Shown here one piece after another: positions 51,301-60,833 of a stretch of DNA of 64,000 nt. Within the stretch, counting starts at the first letter, position 1, and every line of letters starts with the position of its first letter. This DNA comes from Gordonia sp. X0973. Lineage in GTDB: Bacteria > Actinomycetota > Actinomycetes > Mycobacteriales > Mycobacteriaceae. Made by a program: the position numbers and the translations under genes. Location of the stretch: positions 1,984,001 to 2,048,000 of the forward strand of contig NZ_CP054691.1 of NCBI RefSeq assembly GCF_013348785.1. The letters are read 5' to 3'. The notes under the pieces were generated by a model, which saw nothing but the letters and a program-made list of their open reading frames with translations, did no database searches and was not told the DNA's origin.

Positions 51301-52096
51301 CGCGGGCCAGAAGGTGACCCGCTATCCCGGACTGGTGGTCGTCGACCCGTCGACCGTCGGATCGGCCCAATTCGCGTCGCCGGCGCAGCGTTCCGCCGCC
51401 CTGCACGCCGCCGTCCTGGTCCTGCTCGAAGCCGCACTGCCGTCCTTGGGCAAGAAGATCACCGCTGGCCTGACCCCCGCGCTTCGACTAGCACTGAGTC
51501 AGAGCCCGTACCCGTCGCTGGAGGCGTTGCTGCGCGACTGCACCCGCTGCGCGATCCGCGGCGTCGTCACCCCCGCCGAGACCGCCGGCTTGCGGACCCC
51601 GGCCGACTTCGCCGCGCTGCGCGAACGATTCGCCCCCGCGATCGCCGAGCAGGCCCCGGACAACTTCTTCGCCGCCCTCGACGCCCTCTCCCGACTGCCC
51701 GGGCTATCCGCCGCGATGGATCGCCACGCCGGGACGATGGCGGCCCAGGACGTTGCCGATCAGGTCGCGCAACTCGTCTTCGACGGATTCGTCGGCGAGA
51801 CACCGGTGGACCGGTTGGCCTCGCTGCCGCGCTACCTCGACGCCGCGCTCATGCGGCTCGACGCCGTGACGGCCAACCCCGCCCGCGACCGGGATGCGAC
51901 CGCGGCCGTCGACCGGGTCGTGGAGCGGTGGAATCTGCGCCTGGCGCAGCTGCCGGAGGCCCGCCGGGAGCCGTTCAACGAGTATGCGCACTGGATGATC
52001 GAGGAGTTGCGGGTCGGGCTCTACGCCCAGCGACTCGGTACCGCGGGCACCGTGTCGGAGAAACGGGTGATCAAGGCGTTCGACGCCTTCGTCTGA
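48359..52096 (+). CDS. hrpA: ATP-dependent RNA helicase HrpA
   Basis: A 1245-residue DEAH-box RNA helicase. Motif I is AGETGSGKTTQLPKI, motif II IIDEAHERSLNIDF, motif III ITSATI and motif VI QRAGRCGRVAAG. HA2/OB-fold regions follow around residues 400-620. The long C-terminal domain (DUF3418-type, from about 700) includes FAPGDPEDGVTVEIPRDLVK. HrpA enzymes resolve stalled or collided ribosomes and process mRNA. The large antisense frame over this gene is a codon-symmetry artefact. It converges on nrdR with a 24-base gap. Confidence 0.95.
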   Translation: MSPSSPRRSPEADAQLIAARRARVPVITFPDELPVSACRSEIADALREHQVIVVAGETGSGKTTQLPKICLAAGRGVEGTIGHTQPRRIAATSVAERIADETGTELGDAVGYCVRFSDRVSETTLVKVMTDGILLREIATDPMLRAYDTLIIDEAHERSLNIDFILGYLARLLPRRPDLKLIITSATIEPEKFARHFTTASDAVPIIEVSGRTFPVEIRYRPPEPETETAAQIDSAISELWSGATGDILVFLPTERDIRDTAKALGHRESAGAEIVPLYARLSIAEQRRVFTPSNGRRIVLATNVAETSLTVPGIRYVVDTGTARISRYSPRTKVTRLPIEPVSQASARQRAGRCGRVAAGICIRLYDEADFDARPPFTDPEILRANLAGVILSMVSLRLGDISEFGFVSPPSPRAIADGLAELGELGAIGTRTDRAPKLTAVGRALARLPIDPRPARMLVAARDFGCLAEVLVVAAALSIPDVRLRPADKREAADEAHRRFDEPGSDFLALLNLWDYLEEQRKELSGNQFRRHCEREFLHWTRIREWRDLHRQLQRTVKDLGWSVTRTEERDADAIHQAILSGLLSNIAARKPDSKEYLGARNTSLMVFPSSPLARKPPAFLMAAEIIETSRTYASTVARIDPAWAERLAGDLCKRAYSEPHWSSRRGATMAYERVTLFGVVLVASRQVTYTKTDPQLCREMFLRHALVDGDWRTKHAFFERNRELLDDAVEVEHRARRRDLVISADQLYAFYDERVPEQVVSAQHFDTWWKQESRTHPDLLDLRAEDVVAATDVSDADYPGTWAQGDLRLTLRYKFAPGDPEDGVTVEIPRDLVKHVRPAGFDWSVPGMREDLTTALIRSLPKQLRKTVSPAPDFARAVLARLTPRAEPLLAGLARELSAMARTTITVDDFDVDRVDDHLRMNFAVVDESGSTIAASRSLAQLQRPDRSDRKRTTARVLASEWTADTFGDLPESITGQIAGQKVTRYPGLVVVDPSTVGSAQFASPAQRSAALHAAVLVLLEAALPSLGKKITAGLTPALRLALSQSPYPSLEALLRDCTRCAIRGVVTPAETAGLRTPADFAALRERFAPAIAEQAPDNFFAALDALSRLPGLSAAMDRHAGTMAAQDVADQVAQLVFDGFVGETPVDRLASLPRYLDAALMRLDAVTANPARDRDATAAVDRVVERWNLRLAQLPEARREPFNEYAHWMIEELRVGLYAQRLGTAGTVSEKRVIKAFDAFV

Positions 52097-52120
52097 GCCG
52101 CCTCGCCGGCGGTGGATCGG

Positions 52121-52570
52121 TCAGCCGCGGTCGGACTGCAGGGAGTCGATCTCCCGTTGGAAGTCTTCGAGCGACTCGAACGAGCGGTATACCGAGGCGA
52201 ACCGCAGATAGGCGACCTCGTCGAGATCGCGCAGCGGCCCGAGGATGGCCAGCCCGACCTCGTTGCTCGGCACCTCGGCCGAACCCGAGGATCGCACCGC
52301 GTCCTCGACCTGCTGCGCCAACTGGGCCAGCGCATCCTCGTCGACCTGCCTGCCCTGACATGCCCGCCGGACGCCCCGCATCACCTTCTCGCGGCTGAAC
52401 GGCTCGGTCACGCCGTTGCGCTTGACCACGGCCAACACCGCATTCTCCACCGTGGTGAACCGGCGTCCGCATTCCGGACACGACCGACGACGGCGGATCG
52501 CCTGACCCTCGTCGGCGAGACGGGAATCGACGACCTTGGTGTCCTCATGCTTGCAGAACGGACAATGCAT
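52121..52570 (-). CDS. nrdR: Ribonucleotide reductase regulator NrdR
   Basis: NrdR is a zinc-ribbon/ATP-cone repressor of ribonucleotide reductase operons that senses dATP/ATP. The 149-residue protein begins [20 protein letters not shown] (first CxxC), then [20 protein letters not shown] (second CxxC). An ATP-cone follows with [20 protein letters not shown] and [20 protein letters not shown]. The upstream in-frame extension is unlike the family. Downstream of the LysM gene on the same strand, with a 92-base gap. Confidence 0.96.
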   Translation of the reverse strand: MHCPFCKHEDTKVVDSRLADEGQAIRRRRSCPECGRRFTTVENAVLAVVKRNGVTEPFSREKVMRGVRRACQGRQVDEDALAQLAQQVEDAVRSSGSAEVPSNEVGLAILGPLRDLDEVAYLRFASVYRSFESLEDFQREIDSLQSDRG

Positions 52571-52662
52571 GAGCCCAACAATACCGACGGCCCGGGCAGT
52601 GCTCCGACTACCCGACGCACTGCGGCAGCCGATGCTGCCGCGCGACTGGGCGCCGCCCACGC

Positions 52663-53124
52663 TTATCGGTAGACCGGGGCCACGAGCGCCTGGCCGGCCG
52701 TCAACTGCGACGACGGCAACCCGTTCAACGCGCGCAGCTGATTGATCACCGCCTGGCGCGGCATATCCGGGGCGACGCGCGCGGCGACCGAGTTCAATGT
52801 CTCGCCTCCGCGCACGTGGACCACCGACGTGGCAACCGGATCGGGAGCAGTGCTCGCCTCGTAGTTGCCGCCGACGATGGCGAAGAGCCAGACCAGCCCG
52901 GCGAGCGCAGCGCCGACGAGGATCGCCGCGGCGCTCCCCCGGCGACGGGCGATCACCCGCTGCTGCCGGCTCTGGACCGGGGCCACCGGCGCAGCGCACC
53001 GGGTGCCGCGGTCCGGCCGGGGATGGTGGGAACGGCCGTCGACCGGGCGGCGCCGGGTCTGGGCGGGACGGAGCGGGCGCGGAGCCGGGCGGACTGCCGG
53101 GCGGTGCATCACTGGTGCGCTCAT
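52663..53124 (-). CDS. LysM-domain membrane protein (Rv2719c/ChiZ-like)
   Basis: A 153-residue protein with a basic Pro/Arg-rich cytosolic N-terminus (about 60 residues), one membrane segment ([20 protein letters not shown]) and an extracytoplasmic LysM domain ([40 protein letters not shown]). The mycobacterial orthologue next to lexA is DNA-damage induced and blocks division. An SOS box 26 bases upstream of the ATG supports the same control here. GAGGAG lies about six bases before the start. Confidence 0.88.
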   Translation of the reverse strand: MSAPVMHRPAVRPAPRPLRPAQTRRRPVDGRSHHPRPDRGTRCAAPVAPVQSRQQRVIARRRGSAAAILVGAALAGLVWLFAIVGGNYEASTAPDPVATSVVHVRGGETLNSVAARVAPDMPRQAVINQLRALNGLPSSQLTAGQALVAPVYR

Positions 53125-53150
53125 GTCGGTTCTCCTCGTTCGTGTGTTCG

Positions 53151-53166
53151 ATGAACTCTTGTTCGA
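53151..53166. promoter_or_regulatory. LexA binding site (SOS box) for the LysM gene
   Basis: ATGAACTCTTGTTCGA has the perfect core GAAC-N4-GTTC of the actinobacterial SOS box, with one side of the outer palindrome degenerate. It lies 27 bases upstream of the LysM-protein ATG on the minus strand. Confidence 0.78.
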
Positions 53167-53204
53167 AGTTTTACCACGAGGGTCTGACAAAGTCTCGCGA
53201 CACG

Positions 53205-53220
53205 TCGAACAAATGTTTGA
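53205..53220. promoter_or_regulatory. LexA binding site (SOS box) for lexA
   Basis: TCGAACAAATGTTTGA matches the mycobacterial-type SOS box TCGAAC-N4-GTTCGA with a single mismatch. It lies 52 bases upstream of the lexA ATG, as expected for autorepression. Confidence 0.88.
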
Positions 53221-53272
53221 AGGTCGCGGCTTTCTTCGCTAGCGTTGTGGCAACGAGCAGAGGAGAAACATC

Positions 53273-53959
53273 ATGGCCAAGAAGAAGTCGGCGGAGTCCG
53301 GCCTCACCGACAGCCCCGCCGCGATCGAGGCGACCCTGACCCAGCGTCAGCGCGACGTGTTGGAGGTGATCCGCAAGTCCGTCCGCGAGCGCGGATACCC
53401 GCCGAGCATCCGCGAGATCGGTGACGCGGTCGGCCTCGTGTCGACCTCGTCGGTGGCCTACCAGCTGAAGACCCTGGAGAACAAAGGCCTGCTCAAGCGC
53501 GATCCGCACCGCCCCCGCGCGGTCAACGTCGCGGCGGACAAGAAGGGGCCGCCGCCCGGTGGCGCCGCGGCCGAGGGAATGCCCACGCCGACCTATGTCC
53601 CCGTCCTCGGCCAGATCGCCGCGGGTGGCCCGATCCTCGCCGAGGAGGCCATCGAAGACGTCTTCCCCCTCCCGCGAGAACTCGTCGGCGACGGCAACCA
53701 CTTCCTGCTCCGCGTGGTCGGCGAATCCATGATCGACGCGGCGATCTGCGACGGCGACTGGGTGGTAGTGCGACAGCAGAACGTCGCCGACAACGGCGAC
53801 ATCGTCGCCGCCATGATCGACGGGGAGGCCACCGTCAAGACCTTCAAGCGCGACGGCGCGCACGTGTGGCTGATGCCGCACAACCCGCTGTTCGACCCGA
53901 TTCCCGGTGACCGCGCGGTCATCCTGGGCAAGGTCGTGACCGTGATGCGCCGGATCTGA
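53273..53959 (+). CDS. lexA: SOS repressor LexA
   Basis: A 228-residue repressor of DNA-damage genes. The winged helix contains [20 protein letters not shown] and [20 protein letters not shown]. The autocleavage site is Ala117-Gly118 in GQIAAGGP. Ser152 ([10 protein letters not shown]) and Lys189 (EATVKTFKR) form the catalytic dyad. It is divergent from the LysM gene, and two SOS boxes lie between them. Confidence 0.97.
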   Translation: MAKKKSAESGLTDSPAAIEATLTQRQRDVLEVIRKSVRERGYPPSIREIGDAVGLVSTSSVAYQLKTLENKGLLKRDPHRPRAVNVAADKKGPPPGGAAAEGMPTPTYVPVLGQIAAGGPILAEEAIEDVFPLPRELVGDGNHFLLRVVGESMIDAAICDGDWVVVRQQNVADNGDIVAAMIDGEATVKTFKRDGAHVWLMPHNPLFDPIPGDRAVILGKVVTVMRRI

Positions 53960-53991
53960 TCCGGCCCCTGCTCTGATCCGATGCGGCGCCG

Positions 53992-55452
53992 TCAGGCGTC
54001 GACGCGGGTGAACTCGACGAGTTCACCCGCGAGCGCGGCGGGAACCCGCACGCGCATCTTGGTGCCCGTCGCATGGTGCTCGGTCGAGTGGATCTCGCCG
54101 TCGGCATGGATCCGCGAGACGAGATCGCCGCGCGAGAAGGGGAGGTCGACGAACATCTCGACGTCCCCGCGCCCGATCTCGGCGCGGATGGCGTCGAACA
54201 GCTCCGGGAGCCCGGCGCCGGTACGCGCCGAGACGAACAATGCGCCCGGCAGCGCCGCGGCCAATTCGGCGTGTTTGAGGTCGTCCATCGCGTCCAGCTT
54301 GTTCACGACGAGCAACTCGGGCGGCAGCGTGCCGTCCCGCGCCTCGTCCGATACCTCGCGCAGCACGGTCCGCACAGCGTTGACCTGGTCCAACGGGAAG
54401 GCTTCCGAGCCGTCGACCACGTGCACGAGCAGATCGGCGTCGGCCACCTCCTCCAGTGTCGACCGGAACGCCTCCACCAGTTGCGTCGGCAGGTGCCGGA
54501 CGAAACCGACGGTGTCGGTGAACACCACCTCGCGGCCGTCGTCCAGCCGTGCGCGGCGCGTCGTCGGGTCCAGGGTGGCGAACAAGGCATCCTGCACCAG
54601 CACGCCCGAACCCGTCATCGCGTTGACGAGACTCGACTTGCCCGCGTTGGTGTAGCCGACGACGGTGATCGTCGGCACCCCGCTGCGGTGCCGGTCCAGA
54701 CGCTTCACCGTCCGGGCGGTCTTCATCGCGCGGATCTCCCGGCGCAGCTTGGCCATCCGCTCCCGGATCCGACGGCGATCGGTCTCGATCTTGGTCTCAC
54801 CCGGACCGCGCAGGCCCACGCCGCCGTTGCTGCCCGCCCGACCACCGGCCTGCCGTGACATCGACTCGCCCCAGCCGCGCAGCCGGGGCAGCATGTACTC
54901 CATCTGCGCGAGGCTGACCTGCGCCTTGCCCTCCCGACTGGTCGCGTGCTGGGCGAAGATGTCGAGGATCAGCGCGGTGCGGTCGATGACCTTCACCTTG
55001 ACGACCTTCTCCAGCGCGTTGAGCTGGGCGGGCGTCAACTCGCCGTCGGCGATGACGGTGTCCGCGCCGGTCGCGACGACGATCTCGCGCAGCTCACCCG
55101 CCTTGCCCGACCCGATGTAGGTGGCCGCGTCCGGGCTGGACCGGCGCTGGATCAGCGCATCCAGCACCTGCGACCCGGCGGTCTCGGCCAACGCGGCGAG
55201 TTCGGCCATGTTGGCGTTGGCCTGGGCGATGGTGCCCGACGTCCAGACGCCGACGAGCACGACCCGTTCCAGGCGCAGCTGCCGGTACTCGACCTCGGTG
55301 ACGTCGGTGAGTTCGGTGGACAAGCCGGCGACGCGCTGCAGCGACGCCCGATCGTCGAGTTGGAGTTGACCCGTCGTCGGCGCATCGTCCGTGCGAAGCG
55401 CGCCGGGCGGAGTAGAAACCGCGGGGTCCGGGGACAGTTCTGATTCAGTCAT
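53992..55452 (-). CDS. hflX: Ribosome-associated GTPase HflX
   Basis: HflX splits stalled 70S ribosomes under stress. The 486-residue protein has an N-terminal nucleotide-binding domain (LVGVWTSGTIAQANANMAEL, YIGSGKAGELREIV), a helical linker with GPGETKIETDRRRIRERMAK and a G domain. G1 is VVGYTNAGKSSLVNAM, G3 is FTDTVGFVRHLP and G4 is VVNKLD. An N-terminal extension of about 40 residues is typical of actinobacteria. dapF and miaA lie upstream on the same strand, the mycobacterial order. Confidence 0.95.
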   Translation of the reverse strand: MTESELSPDPAVSTPPGALRTDDAPTTGQLQLDDRASLQRVAGLSTELTDVTEVEYRQLRLERVVLVGVWTSGTIAQANANMAELAALAETAGSQVLDALIQRRSSPDAATYIGSGKAGELREIVVATGADTVIADGELTPAQLNALEKVVKVKVIDRTALILDIFAQHATSREGKAQVSLAQMEYMLPRLRGWGESMSRQAGGRAGSNGGVGLRGPGETKIETDRRRIRERMAKLRREIRAMKTARTVKRLDRHRSGVPTITVVGYTNAGKSSLVNAMTGSGVLVQDALFATLDPTTRRARLDDGREVVFTDTVGFVRHLPTQLVEAFRSTLEEVADADLLVHVVDGSEAFPLDQVNAVRTVLREVSDEARDGTLPPELLVVNKLDAMDDLKHAELAAALPGALFVSARTGAGLPELFDAIRAEIGRGDVEMFVDLPFSRGDLVSRIHADGEIHSTEHHATGTKMRVRVPAALAGELVEFTRVDA

Positions 55453-55507
55453 ACCCGTCCATCATGACACCGCGCGGACGTCGTGCGCGAGCCGATTACC
55501 TGCACCC

Positions 55508-56401
55508 TCAGTCGAGGGCGCCCGTGAACAGCTCGCCGCGCGCGACGAGGCGCGACGGACCGCGCAGGGTGCTGGTCGTCCCGCCGTCGTCGATGCCCAC
55601 GTCGACCCGGCCGCCGGGAACGGTGATCCGCAGCTTCCCGGAGTCCCGCCCCAGGGAGGCGAGTAGTGCGCTGCCCGCCGCGACCAGGCCCGTTCCGCAG
55701 CTGCGCGTCTCCCCCACGCCGCGTTCGACGACCCGCATCGATGCGACGAGGGTGTCGCCGTCGGCCACCGGTTCGGTACACAGCTCGACGTTGACCCCCT
55801 CGGGGAACACACCGGTGTCGAATCCGACCGGACCGGACAGGTCGAGGGCACTCAACTCGCCGTGCGACAAACCCGGAACGACGCAGGCCAGATGGGGATT
55901 GCCCACGTCGACGGCGATCCCGGTGAAGGTCCTACCACCGATCGTCGCCGAGGAGGTCACCCCCCGGAGCACCCGGCCCATCCCGACGCTGACCTCAGCG
56001 CTCGTCGGCGAAACCGAGTGGATGCGGACCGGACGCGCACCGGCCCGCGATCCGACGACGAACTCGTCGGCATCGGTCAACCCGGCGACCCGACAGTAGT
56101 GGGCGAACACCCGGACGCCGTTGCCGCACATCTGCGCCACCGAGCCGTCCGCATTGCGGTAGTCCATGAACAGGTCGTCGGCGGCGATCCCCTCGCCGAG
56201 GGCGGTGAGCACACCGGCGTCGAGGAGGCTGCCGGCCCGTGCCACGCGCAGCAGACCATCGGCCCCGATACCCCGTTGCCGGTCGCACAGCACGGCCACC
56301 GTCTCCGGTTCCAGCGCCAACAGGGCCGCGGCGTCGTCGACGATGATGAAGTCGTTCTGCGTGCCGTGGCCTTTCCAGAAGGCGTGCGGGAGAGCGGTCA
56401 C
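55508..56401 (-). CDS. dapF: Diaminopimelate epimerase DapF
   Basis: DapF interconverts LL- and meso-diaminopimelate, the precursor of lysine and peptidoglycan. The 297-residue protein has [14 protein letters not shown] at the N-terminus, the first active-site Cys in [19 protein letters not shown] and the second in [18 protein letters not shown]. The spacing is normal. GTG start. It ends 55 bases before the hflX start and lies just downstream of miaA. Confidence 0.96.
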   Translation of the reverse strand: MTALPHAFWKGHGTQNDFIIVDDAAALLALEPETVAVLCDRQRGIGADGLLRVARAGSLLDAGVLTALGEGIAADDLFMDYRNADGSVAQMCGNGVRVFAHYCRVAGLTDADEFVVGSRAGARPVRIHSVSPTSAEVSVGMGRVLRGVTSSATIGGRTFTGIAVDVGNPHLACVVPGLSHGELSALDLSGPVGFDTGVFPEGVNVELCTEPVADGDTLVASMRVVERGVGETRSCGTGLVAAGSALLASLGRDSGKLRITVPGGRVDVGIDDGGTTSTLRGPSRLVARGELFTGALD

Positions 56402-56405
56402 CGGA

Positions 56406-57362
56406 TCAGTCTACCGATCCGCCCGGCTGGTCGATCCGGGCCGCACGGCAGTATTCGGACACCGTGTCGGCCAGCGCCTCGTCGCCGCCGTCGAACCAGC
56501 GGATCCGCGGATCGCGGCGAAACCACGACCGCTGGCGCCGCACATATCGTCGCGTGCCGACGAAGGTGAGCTCGCGCGCGTGCTCGACGTCGTATTCACC
56601 GTCCAGCGAGGCGACGACCTGCGCGTATCCGATCGCCCGGATCGCCGTCTGCCCCTCGCGCAGCCCACGTTCGAGGAGTCCGGCCACCTCGTCGACGAAT
56701 CCGTTGGCGAACATCGCCGCCGTCCGCGCCTCGATGCGCTCGTCGAGCAGTTCGGTCGGGCGGTCGACGCCGATCAGCAGCGCGTCCCACCGCGGATCGC
56801 CGATCGTGGGCTGCGAGGCCGCGAACGGCTCGCCGGTCAGTTCCACCACCTCCAGCGCCCGCACGATGCGGCGGCCGTCGGAATCGAGGATCGTGGCGGC
56901 GGCGTCGGGATCCACCGCACCCAGCCGCCGGTGCATCTCGACGGTTCCGACCCGCGCCAACTGCTCCTCGAACCGCGCGCGGACGGTCGGGTCCGTCGGC
57001 GGGAGCGACCACTCGTCCACCAGCGCCTGGTAGTACATCATCGACCCGCCGACGACGATCGGCGTGCGGCCCCGCGCCCGGATCGACTCGACGTCGTCGA
57101 TCGCGGCGGCCTGATAGCGCGCCACCGTCGCCGTCTCGTCGACATCGAGGACGTCGAGTTGGTGGTGGGCGATGCCGCGGCGCTCATCAGGGGCGAGTTT
57201 GGCGGTGCCGATGTCCATCCCGCGGTATTGCTGCATCGCGTCGGCGTTGACGATCTCGCCGTCGAACCGCTGCGCGAGGTGCAGCGCCAAATCCGACTTG
57301 CCGCTGGCCGTCGGCCCGACGACGACGATCGGCCGCGGACCGCCGCCAGCGGTCCCGCTCAC
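56406..57362 (-). CDS. miaA: tRNA dimethylallyltransferase MiaA
   Basis: MiaA adds a dimethylallyl group to N6 of A37 in tRNAs reading UNN codons, the substrate of MiaB later in this window. The 318-residue protein has the P-loop [51 protein letters not shown] and the Zn/tRNA part [20 protein letters not shown]. The GTG ([12 protein letters not shown]) overlaps the stop of the upstream dioxygenase-like gene (GTGA). The upstream in-frame run is another gene's shadow. Confidence 0.95.
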   Translation of the reverse strand: MSGTAGGGPRPIVVVGPTASGKSDLALHLAQRFDGEIVNADAMQQYRGMDIGTAKLAPDERRGIAHHQLDVLDVDETATVARYQAAAIDDVESIRARGRTPIVVGGSMMYYQALVDEWSLPPTDPTVRARFEEQLARVGTVEMHRRLGAVDPDAAATILDSDGRRIVRALEVVELTGEPFAASQPTIGDPRWDALLIGVDRPTELLDERIEARTAAMFANGFVDEVAGLLERGLREGQTAIRAIGYAQVVASLDGEYDVEHARELTFVGTRRYVRRQRSWFRRDPRIRWFDGGDEALADTVSEYCRAARIDQPGGSVD

Positions 57363-58093
57363 TCGAACCGCCAGGTCGCCACGGTGTAGCCGACGCCGAG
57401 CGGTGCGCCCGCGTAGTCCAGCCGCACCGTCGCCGGGCCGGGCGCGCACGCCGCCGCGACCTCCCACGCCGCCCGGCCGCCGACTCCCCACCGGGCGCAC
57501 CGGTCCCAGTCCAGGGCGCGCAGTCGTCGTGGATCGCCACCGGCCAACGCCGCGTCGATCTCGGCCTGCAGCGCGACGGCATCGGGTTCGACGCCGCCGC
57601 CGGGGGCCCGGTCGGTCAGGTGGATCGCCCCGTCGCCGATCACCAGCAGTGCGACCGGCTCGGCCACCGTCGCCCACTCGTCCGTGAGGCTCGCGGCGAC
57701 GGCCGCGCACCCGGACGGGGTGGCGTCGCGGGCCACGACCGTCGGCACGATGGAGACGCGCTGCGCGTCGGCGGCGAGTTCGCGCGCCCAGCCGGCCAGC
57801 AGCATCGACGTGTCGAGACCGTGTCCGTCTGTCCCGTCGCCGTCACCGCCGCTCAGGCGAACGGTGCGGTCCACCCCGAAGCCGCCGAACGAGCCGGAGA
57901 CCCCGGTCGCGCGGCCGGTCGGCCGATCCCCGTCGGCGGGTCCGATCGCCCACCAGGACGCGGCGTCGCCACCCAGCTGGCGGACGGCCGCACGGGCCGC
58001 GGCGCGCACCGGTTCGAGCTCATGCGCCCCCGGACCCGACACCTCGGGCACCAGCGCGGGGGCGCACGGAAGGAACACGGCGGAAATCAACAC
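57359..58093 (-). CDS. Class III extradiol dioxygenase B-like protein (Rv2728c-like)
   Basis: A roughly 244-residue protein resembling the LigB-type dioxygenase fold, conserved next to miaA in mycolic-acid bacteria. Features are [20 protein letters not shown] near the N-terminus, [54 protein letters not shown] and the C-terminal [13 protein letters not shown]. Whether it is an active dioxygenase is doubtful: I see few candidate metal-binding His residues. The start is uncertain (GTG at 58093, or one 13 codons upstream), and no good ribosome site is seen. Stop overlaps the miaA start. Confidence 0.72.
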   Translation of the reverse strand: MLISAVFLPCAPALVPEVSGPGAHELEPVRAAARAAVRQLGGDAASWWAIGPADGDRPTGRATGVSGSFGGFGVDRTVRLSGGDGDGTDGHGLDTSMLLAGWARELAADAQRVSIVPTVVARDATPSGCAAVAASLTDEWATVAEPVALLVIGDGAIHLTDRAPGGGVEPDAVALQAEIDAALAGGDPRRLRALDWDRCARWGVGGRAAWEVAAACAPGPATVRLDYAGAPLGVGYTVATWRFE

Positions 58094-58200
58094 AACCCAC
58101 GACGCTAGCCGACCTGCTTGAATAGACTCCACCGGCCCGTCCTCGGGACGGAACGGAAGACCAGGCAGCCGTGACGCGCGGCACGAAGGTGAGGACCACC

Positions 58201-59640
58201 ATGACGACTCCCGAATCCGACACGACGACGTCTGGATCGCAGGCGACTCCAGAACCCGACTCGACGACCGCCGCGGAGCCGACCGCCACGCCCGCACCAG
58301 TCGCACCGGCATCTGCCACGTCGGCGTCTGCCGCGCCGAAACCTCGCCCCAGGCCGGGACCGCGCCCGGGCGTCAAGCCGGTCGTCACCAGTGCCCCGAT
58401 CACCCATCAGCCGACGCATGCCGGCGACCCGCACGAGTTCGGCCGGGTGGACGAGAAGGGCGTCGTCTGGCTCAAGACGGCCGACGGGGAACGCGAGATC
58501 GGGCAGTGGCAGGCGGGCAGCCCCGAAGAGGGTCTGGCCCACTACTCGCGGCGATTCGAGGATCTGGCCACCGAGGTGGAGATCCTCGAGGAGCGCTTGG
58601 CCGCCCGCTCGGGTGATCCGCGCAAGACGCGGGCCGCCGCCCAGCACCTGCTCGACGCACTGCCGACCGCCCACGTCATCGGGGATGTCGCCGCGCTGCA
58701 GGCCCGATTGGGTGCCATCGCCGCCACCGCCGAGGACGTCGCCGAAGAGGTGAAGGCGCAACGGGCACAGGACCGGGAGGCCGCCGTCGCGCGCAAGGAG
58801 GCGCTGGCCGCCGAGGCCGAGGGTCTGGCCGCCGATTCCACGCAGTGGAAGGAGGCCGGCGATCGCATCCGGGCGATCCTGGACGAGTGGCGTGGCATCA
58901 AGGGGATCGACCGCAAGACCGACGACGCGCTGTGGAAGCGGTACGCCCGCGCCCGCGACAAGTTCAACCGGCGCCGCGGAGCCCACTTCGCCGAACTCGA
59001 CCGCGACCGCGCGTCGGCCAAGGACCGCAAAGAGGAGCTCATCGCCCAGGCCGAGGAACTGTCGACTTCGACGGACTGGGGTCCGACGGCCGGGCGTTTC
59101 CGCGACCTGATGACCGAGTGGAAGGCGGCCGGGCGGGCGCCGCGCGAGGTCGACGACGCACTCTGGCAGCGGTTCAAGGCCGCCCAGGACGTCTTCTTCG
59201 GTGCGCGCAACGCCGAGGCGTCGCAGCGCGACGAGGAGTTCTCGGCGAACGGCGAGGCCAAGGCCAAGCTGCTCGACGAAGCCGAGCGGACCATCGATCC
59301 GAAGGCCGACTTGGCCGCGGCCCGGCGCGCCTACCGCCTGCTGCAGGAGCGGTGGGACGAGATCGGCAAGGTGCCGCGCGATCAGATGGGCCGCCTCGAC
59401 GGCCGGATGCGCGCGCTGGAGCGGAAGATCCGCGACGCCGAGAACGAGAGCTGGCGACGCGAGGATCCCGAGGTGGCGGCACGCGCCGCCCAGTTCGCCG
59501 AGAAGGTCGCCGCCCTCGAGGAACAGGCCAGGAAGGCCGACGAGCGCGGCAAGACCTCCGACGCGAAGAAGTTCCGGGAGCAGGCCAAGCAGTGGCAGGA
59601 GTGGGCCGACGCGGCCAAGACCGCCGTATCCGACCGTTAG
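58201..59640 (+). CDS. DUF349-domain protein (Rv2731-like)
   Basis: A 479-residue protein with a Thr/Ala/Pro-rich N-terminal stretch (about 70 residues), then [20 protein letters not shown]. Several helical DUF349 repeats follow, for example [40 protein letters not shown] and [20 protein letters not shown], each with the W-K-x-G pattern. The end is coiled coil. DUF349 proteins are of unknown function. GAGG lies six bases before the chosen ATG. Divergent from the dioxygenase-like gene. Confidence 0.9.
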   Translation: MTTPESDTTTSGSQATPEPDSTTAAEPTATPAPVAPASATSASAAPKPRPRPGPRPGVKPVVTSAPITHQPTHAGDPHEFGRVDEKGVVWLKTADGEREIGQWQAGSPEEGLAHYSRRFEDLATEVEILEERLAARSGDPRKTRAAAQHLLDALPTAHVIGDVAALQARLGAIAATAEDVAEEVKAQRAQDREAAVARKEALAAEAEGLAADSTQWKEAGDRIRAILDEWRGIKGIDRKTDDALWKRYARARDKFNRRRGAHFAELDRDRASAKDRKEELIAQAEELSTSTDWGPTAGRFRDLMTEWKAAGRAPREVDDALWQRFKAAQDVFFGARNAEASQRDEEFSANGEAKAKLLDEAERTIDPKADLAAARRAYRLLQERWDEIGKVPRDQMGRLDGRMRALERKIRDAENESWRREDPEVAARAAQFAEKVAALEEQARKADERGKTSDAKKFREQAKQWQEWADAAKTAVSDR

Positions 59641-59775
59641 CCCCGCCGAGCGAGCACCCCAACCCCGCCGAGCGCCGGGTCGAGTGACCGCGACGAAGGA
59701 GCGGTTGTATCGAGACCTGGGCACCCCAACCACGCCGACTGGGCACCCCAACCTTGCCGACTGGGCACCCCAGGG
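59641..59775. repeat. Intergenic repeat block: 22-base tandem units plus a possible dispersed core
   Basis: The gap after the DUF349 gene holds two copies of a 22-base unit, TGGGCACCCCAACC-NN-GCCGAC (59718-59739 and 59740-59761), and a third partial copy. A related GAGCACCCCAACCCCGCCGA lies at 59652. Between them, around 59688-59717, is GACGAAGGAGCGGTTGTATC then GAGACC, which looks like a piece of a dispersed intergenic repeat. No coding potential is evident. Confidence 0.65.
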
Positions 59776-59795
59776 CCACTGGCGGGTAGCTGCGC

Positions 59796-60122
59796 TCAGT
59801 CGGCGGTGCCGTACTCCCGGGTCACCGTCGCGACCCTGACGCGATAGGCGGCATACCATTTGTCGCGACCGAGGCGCTGCGCCCCAAGGTGTTCCGCGAC
59901 GGCTTTCCAGGCCCGTGCGGCACCCTCGTCCGACCAGTACGACACGGTGATGCCGAATCCTTCGGTGTCACGCGCCGACTCGACGCCGAGATAGCCGGGC
60001 TGCCGCGCGGCGAGCAGGTCCATGTCCTCGGCCATCGCGGCGTAGCCGTCGGCGTCCTCCTGCGTGCGGATCGAGGTGAAGACGACCGCGACATACGGCG
60101 GCGGCGGAGTCCGCGCGATCAT
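59796..60122 (-). CDS. Antibiotic biosynthesis monooxygenase (ABM) family protein
   Basis: A 108-residue ferredoxin-like ABM-fold protein: YVAVVFTSIRTQEDADGYAA, LAARQPGYLGVESARDTEGF, ITVSYWSDEGAARAWKAVAE and RDKWYAAYRVRVATVTREYG. Members include quinol monooxygenases and haem-degrading enzymes. The YxGxES and YW pattern fits the general stress-type ABM branch, without a defined substrate. Ten bases downstream of the Rv2732c-like membrane protein gene on the same strand. Confidence 0.87.
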   Translation of the reverse strand: MIARTPPPPYVAVVFTSIRTQEDADGYAAMAEDMDLLAARQPGYLGVESARDTEGFGITVSYWSDEGAARAWKAVAEHLGAQRLGRDKWYAAYRVRVATVTREYGTAD

Positions 60123-60131
60123 GGAGCGGCC

Positions 60132-60791
60132 CTAGTCGTCTTCCGACGCGCTCTCGTGCCGAATCGGGTCGGTGAGGCGTCGCATCCGCTCTTCCTCGCG
60201 GGCGGCGGCCTCGCGTCGCTGGTTCTCGAGCACCAGCTGGTGGGCATTGCGCGACCACACGACCCGGGCCCAGTGGAAGGCCAGCACGACCACGGCGATC
60301 AATCCGATGACCAGCCCGATCGCGACCCCGTCCGGGGGCGGCAAGGGCTTGCCGTCCGGGCCGGTGAGCGCGTTCAGGCCCGGCGTATTGCGCGACCACC
60401 AGGCCAGCACCCCGGCCGGAACCGAGACCATCGACCCGCACAGCGCGATCCACGCCAGCACCCAGCGGCGGGTGATCAGGGCGAGCGCCGAGGCGATGAT
60501 GCCGAAGATCAGCACCAGGTAGACGAAGACGCGCGAGGTGATGGTGATCTTGGCGGCCTGGGCCTTCGCGTCGAAGCTGAGCACGTCGAATCCGTTGACG
60601 CCGTGCAGGCTGAAGAAGCTCGGTGCGACATGCGGCAGGGCCAGCGAGACGGCGGCCACCATCACGGCGACCGCGACGACGAGTGCCCGCAGCCCGGGAT
60701 CGATCTCGCCGGCGACCTTCCGCTCCGCCTTGCGCAGATCGCTCTCGAACTGCTTGAAGTCGTCGATCGGATCCTTCGGATCGTCGCTCAC
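60132..60791 (-). CDS. Conserved membrane protein (Rv2732c-like)
   Basis: A 219-residue protein with an acidic N-terminus (SDDPKDPIDDFKQFESDL) and four hydrophobic segments: LRALVVAVAVMVAAVSLALP, SRVFVYLVLIFGIIASALAL, WVLAWIALCGSMVSVPAGVL and IGLVIGLIAVVVLAFHWARV. A charged helical tail EAAAREEERMRRL ends the protein. It corresponds in position to the conserved membrane protein beside miaB in mycobacteria. Function unknown. GTG start, 42 bases after the miaB stop. Confidence 0.85.
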   Translation of the reverse strand: MSDDPKDPIDDFKQFESDLRKAERKVAGEIDPGLRALVVAVAVMVAAVSLALPHVAPSFFSLHGVNGFDVLSFDAKAQAAKITITSRVFVYLVLIFGIIASALALITRRWVLAWIALCGSMVSVPAGVLAWWSRNTPGLNALTGPDGKPLPPPDGVAIGLVIGLIAVVVLAFHWARVVWSRNAHQLVLENQRREAAAREEERMRRLTDPIRHESASEDD

Positions 60792-60833
60792 GTCACGTCC
60801 TGTCCTCGGTGGGCCGCAGCTGCGACCCGTTGA

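Noticed and set aside
48302..51406. 1034-residue open frame antisense to hrpA
   Set aside because: It is Arg/Gly/Asp-rich, has no domain, and covers a well-supported helicase. It arises from GC-rich third positions.
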